From assembly GCA_002725495.1 (NCBI GenBank), contig PBPJ01000001.1:11686-17456 (forward strand): 5,771 nt of DNA. The letters are read 5' to 3'. The notes beneath the pieces were generated by a model, which was not told the DNA's origin, made no database searches, and was given only the letters and a program-made list of their open reading frames with translations. The position numbers and the translations under genes are program-made. The stretch comes from Candidatus Woesearchaeota archaeon. GTDB taxonomy: Archaea > Nanobdellota > Nanobdellia > UBA10117 > ARS21. Shown here piece by piece: positions 4,673-5,771 of this stretch (within the stretch, counting starts at the first letter, position 1; each line of letters opens with the position of its first letter).

Positions 4673-5461
4673 TTAAACTCCTATTAATTTATATCCACCA
4701 AAATAACTTCTTGAAGATAAAGCATTTATGCTTCCACCTTCTGCATGAAGAGCATAAACTTCTAAATAATCACTTGCAGATAAATCTAAAATAGTATTTA
4801 CAACAAGAAATTGAGCTTTATTTGTTCCAGGTGATCTAGCTTCAAATTGTGTAGTTCCTATTTGAGAACCATTTTTATAAATACTTATTGCAGCTAATTC
4901 ATTATCATCAATAGAATCTAAAGCTGTTTTTGCAGCAATATAATATTTACCAGCTTCACCACTTGGAACTGTAAATTTATTTGATGCGAAAGCACTATCA
5001 GTATCCCAAGTTTCAGTATCAAATGTAATTTTAGTCCAAGTTTGATCTGGAATACTTTGATCTCCACTTAAAGTTACAAAAAAAGATGGAGTGTTATCTC
5101 CACCAGCACTTGCAAAAGTATTATCTCCTCTTAAAAATGTAGTTGCGTCTTTTGTACCTGTAGCAGATAACTGTGATATTCCAACAGAACCACTTGGAGG
5201 ATTTACTGTTTGAACAGCTTTACCTAAATACACACAGTACATATCATCACTAGATGATGTAGCACTTGTTAAAGTTAGTGTAGTACCACTAGCAGTATAA
5301 GCAGCAGTTGGTTCTTGTCTTACAAAATTTATAAATAATGCTATTTCATTTTGATTAGAAACAGGATGATCAAGTGTGTACGAAGTAGTTGCACTTGTAC
5401 TAAAGTCTTGTTTCTGAAAAGCACTGTATGCTTCTGCTGGTTGATTTCCTATAAACGGCAT
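4673..5461 (-). CDS. Tail fibre / receptor-binding protein with N-terminal adaptor and C1q-like head
   Basis: This 262-residue protein has three visible parts. Residues 1-90 (starting MPFIGNQPAEAY) are beta-rich and resemble the N-terminus of the 476-residue fibre at 2372-3802, sharing an IGxQ opening and a PT-(5-6 residues)-SG(T/S)TLT core; this is probably the tail-attachment adaptor. Residues 97-117 (SATGTKDATTFLRGDNTFAS region) form the linker that commonly precedes head domains in phage fibres. Residues 124-262 look like a C1q/TNF-type jelly roll: KITFD at 144-148, KFTVPSGEAGKYYI at 162-175, IYKNG at 194-198, DYLEVYALHAEGG near 231-243 and a final SYFGGYKLIGV strand. Such heads trimerise and bind receptors. 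The start is fixed by a well-placed AGGAG. Fibre identity is fairly secure; the receptor is unknown. Confidence 0.82.
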   Translation of the reverse strand: MPFIGNQPAEAYSAFQKQDFSTSATTSYTLDHPVSNQNEIALFINFVRQEPTAAYTASGTTLTLTSATSSSDDMYCVYLGKAVQTVNPPSGSVGISQLSATGTKDATTFLRGDNTFASAGGDNTPSFFVTLSGDQSIPDQTWTKITFDTETWDTDSAFASNKFTVPSGEAGKYYIAAKTALDSIDDNELAAISIYKNGSQIGTTQFEARSPGTNKAQFLVVNTILDLSASDYLEVYALHAEGGSINALSSRSYFGGYKLIGV

Positions 5462-5465
5462 TTAT

Positions 5466-5470
5466 CTCCT
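5466..5470 (-). promoter_or_regulatory. Ribosome binding site AGGAG overlapping the upstream stop codon
   Basis: On the minus strand the junction reads TAGGAGATAAATG. The AGGAG lies 4 bases before the ATG at 5461 and contains part of the TAG stop (5469-5471) of the preceding gene. It supports the ATG at 5461 as the true start. Confidence 0.75.
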
Positions 5471-5771
5471 ATGTACTAATTGCATCTACTGTAGATACCC
5501 AAACGTCTAATGATGAAGCTGTATCTGATACTACTTTTAAAGCATCACTAGCTTGAACTACAAACTTTGCACCACCATCTAAAACTTGTAATGATGAACC
5601 ACTTGGTATTGGTGCATCTTTAACAAGATAGATGTCATTTGAACCATCATTAATATATACAGATGCTACAACACTTGATGTTGTTATGTTTGCAACTGAT
5701 ATACCAACAACAGTATCATAACTGTCTGCTGTAAATAAAGTTTGAGCAGATGTGCCTACATCATTTTTTGT
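5469..5771 (-). CDS. Beta-rich phage virion protein, C-terminal part (5' end outside window)
   Basis: Reading the minus strand from the window edge gives an open frame of 100 codons ending at a TAG at 5469-5471. The start lies beyond the window. The visible protein is rich in alternating hydrophobic and Ser/Thr residues (for example VVGISVANI, ASVYINDG, DIYLVKDAPIPSG, SLQVLDGGAKFVV), a pattern expected of a compact beta-sandwich. It has no Cys, no membrane segment and no enzyme motif. Similar short proteins are familiar to me from marine tailed phages next to tail fibre genes, so a small tail or decoration protein is the best guess, but the exact role is unknown. The stop codon is embedded in the ribosome-binding site of the next gene (TAGGAG), which argues for co-translation with the fibre downstream. 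Confidence 0.8.
   Translation of the reverse strand, partial: TKNDVGTSAQTLFTADSYDTVVGISVANITTSSVVASVYINDGSNDIYLVKDAPIPSGSSLQVLDGGAKFVVQASDALKVVSDTASSLDVWVSTVDAIST

Noticed and set aside
1..5771. CRISPR array, tRNA, insertion sequence, integrase or attachment site
   Set aside because: No regularly spaced direct repeats, cloverleaf-like segments, terminal inverted repeats or recombinase motifs were found; the window is filled by late phage genes.

Overview
This window looks like part of the late region of a tailed bacteriophage (Caudoviricetes) with an AT-rich genome. All twelve supported genes lie on the minus strand, so transcription runs from high to low coordinates. They are packed with almost no space between them: the largest gap is 19 bases, and many junctions overlap as TAATG, ATGA or 8-base overlaps. 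The proteins are beta-rich, Ser/Thr/Gly/Asn-rich virion proteins followed by small late proteins and a peptidoglycan peptidase. The base composition and several recurring protein signatures resemble those I remember from uncultured marine phages and phages of SAR11-type alphaproteobacteria. That host assignment is an inference; the sequence contains no integrase, tRNA or host gene to settle it.

Region by region in the direction of transcription: 5771-2188 is a tail-fibre and receptor-binding block. It starts with the C-terminal 100 residues of a beta-rich virion protein (edge-truncated). Next come a 262-residue fibre with an N-terminal adaptor and a C1q-like head, a 168-residue protein carrying a second copy of the same head, a 107-residue protein that resembles a tail-fibre accessory, a 476-residue fibre with a decapeptide-repeat shaft and lectin-like domain, and a 58-residue accessory protein. 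From 2188 to 1186 are a 163-residue jelly-roll-like virion protein, a 92-residue Ala/Glu-rich protein and a 77-residue four-cysteine protein.

From 1193 to 1 is a probable lysis cassette: a single-pass membrane protein with a coiled stalk, a 99-residue protein with a minimal PD-(D/E)XK nuclease signature, an M15-family peptidase (probable endolysin), and the start of a further protein that may be a holin (edge-truncated).

The fibre-block products would decorate the tail and contact the host receptor. The cassette at the low-coordinate end would open the cell at the end of infection. Translation appears tightly coupled: strong AAGGAG-type sites lie in the few real gaps, and stop/start overlaps are used elsewhere. 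The most notable points are duplicated adaptor and head modules spread over adjacent genes, a decapeptide shaft repeat, and the small nuclease-like protein inside the lysis cassette. No promoter, terminator, RNA gene, mobile element or CRISPR array could be supported.
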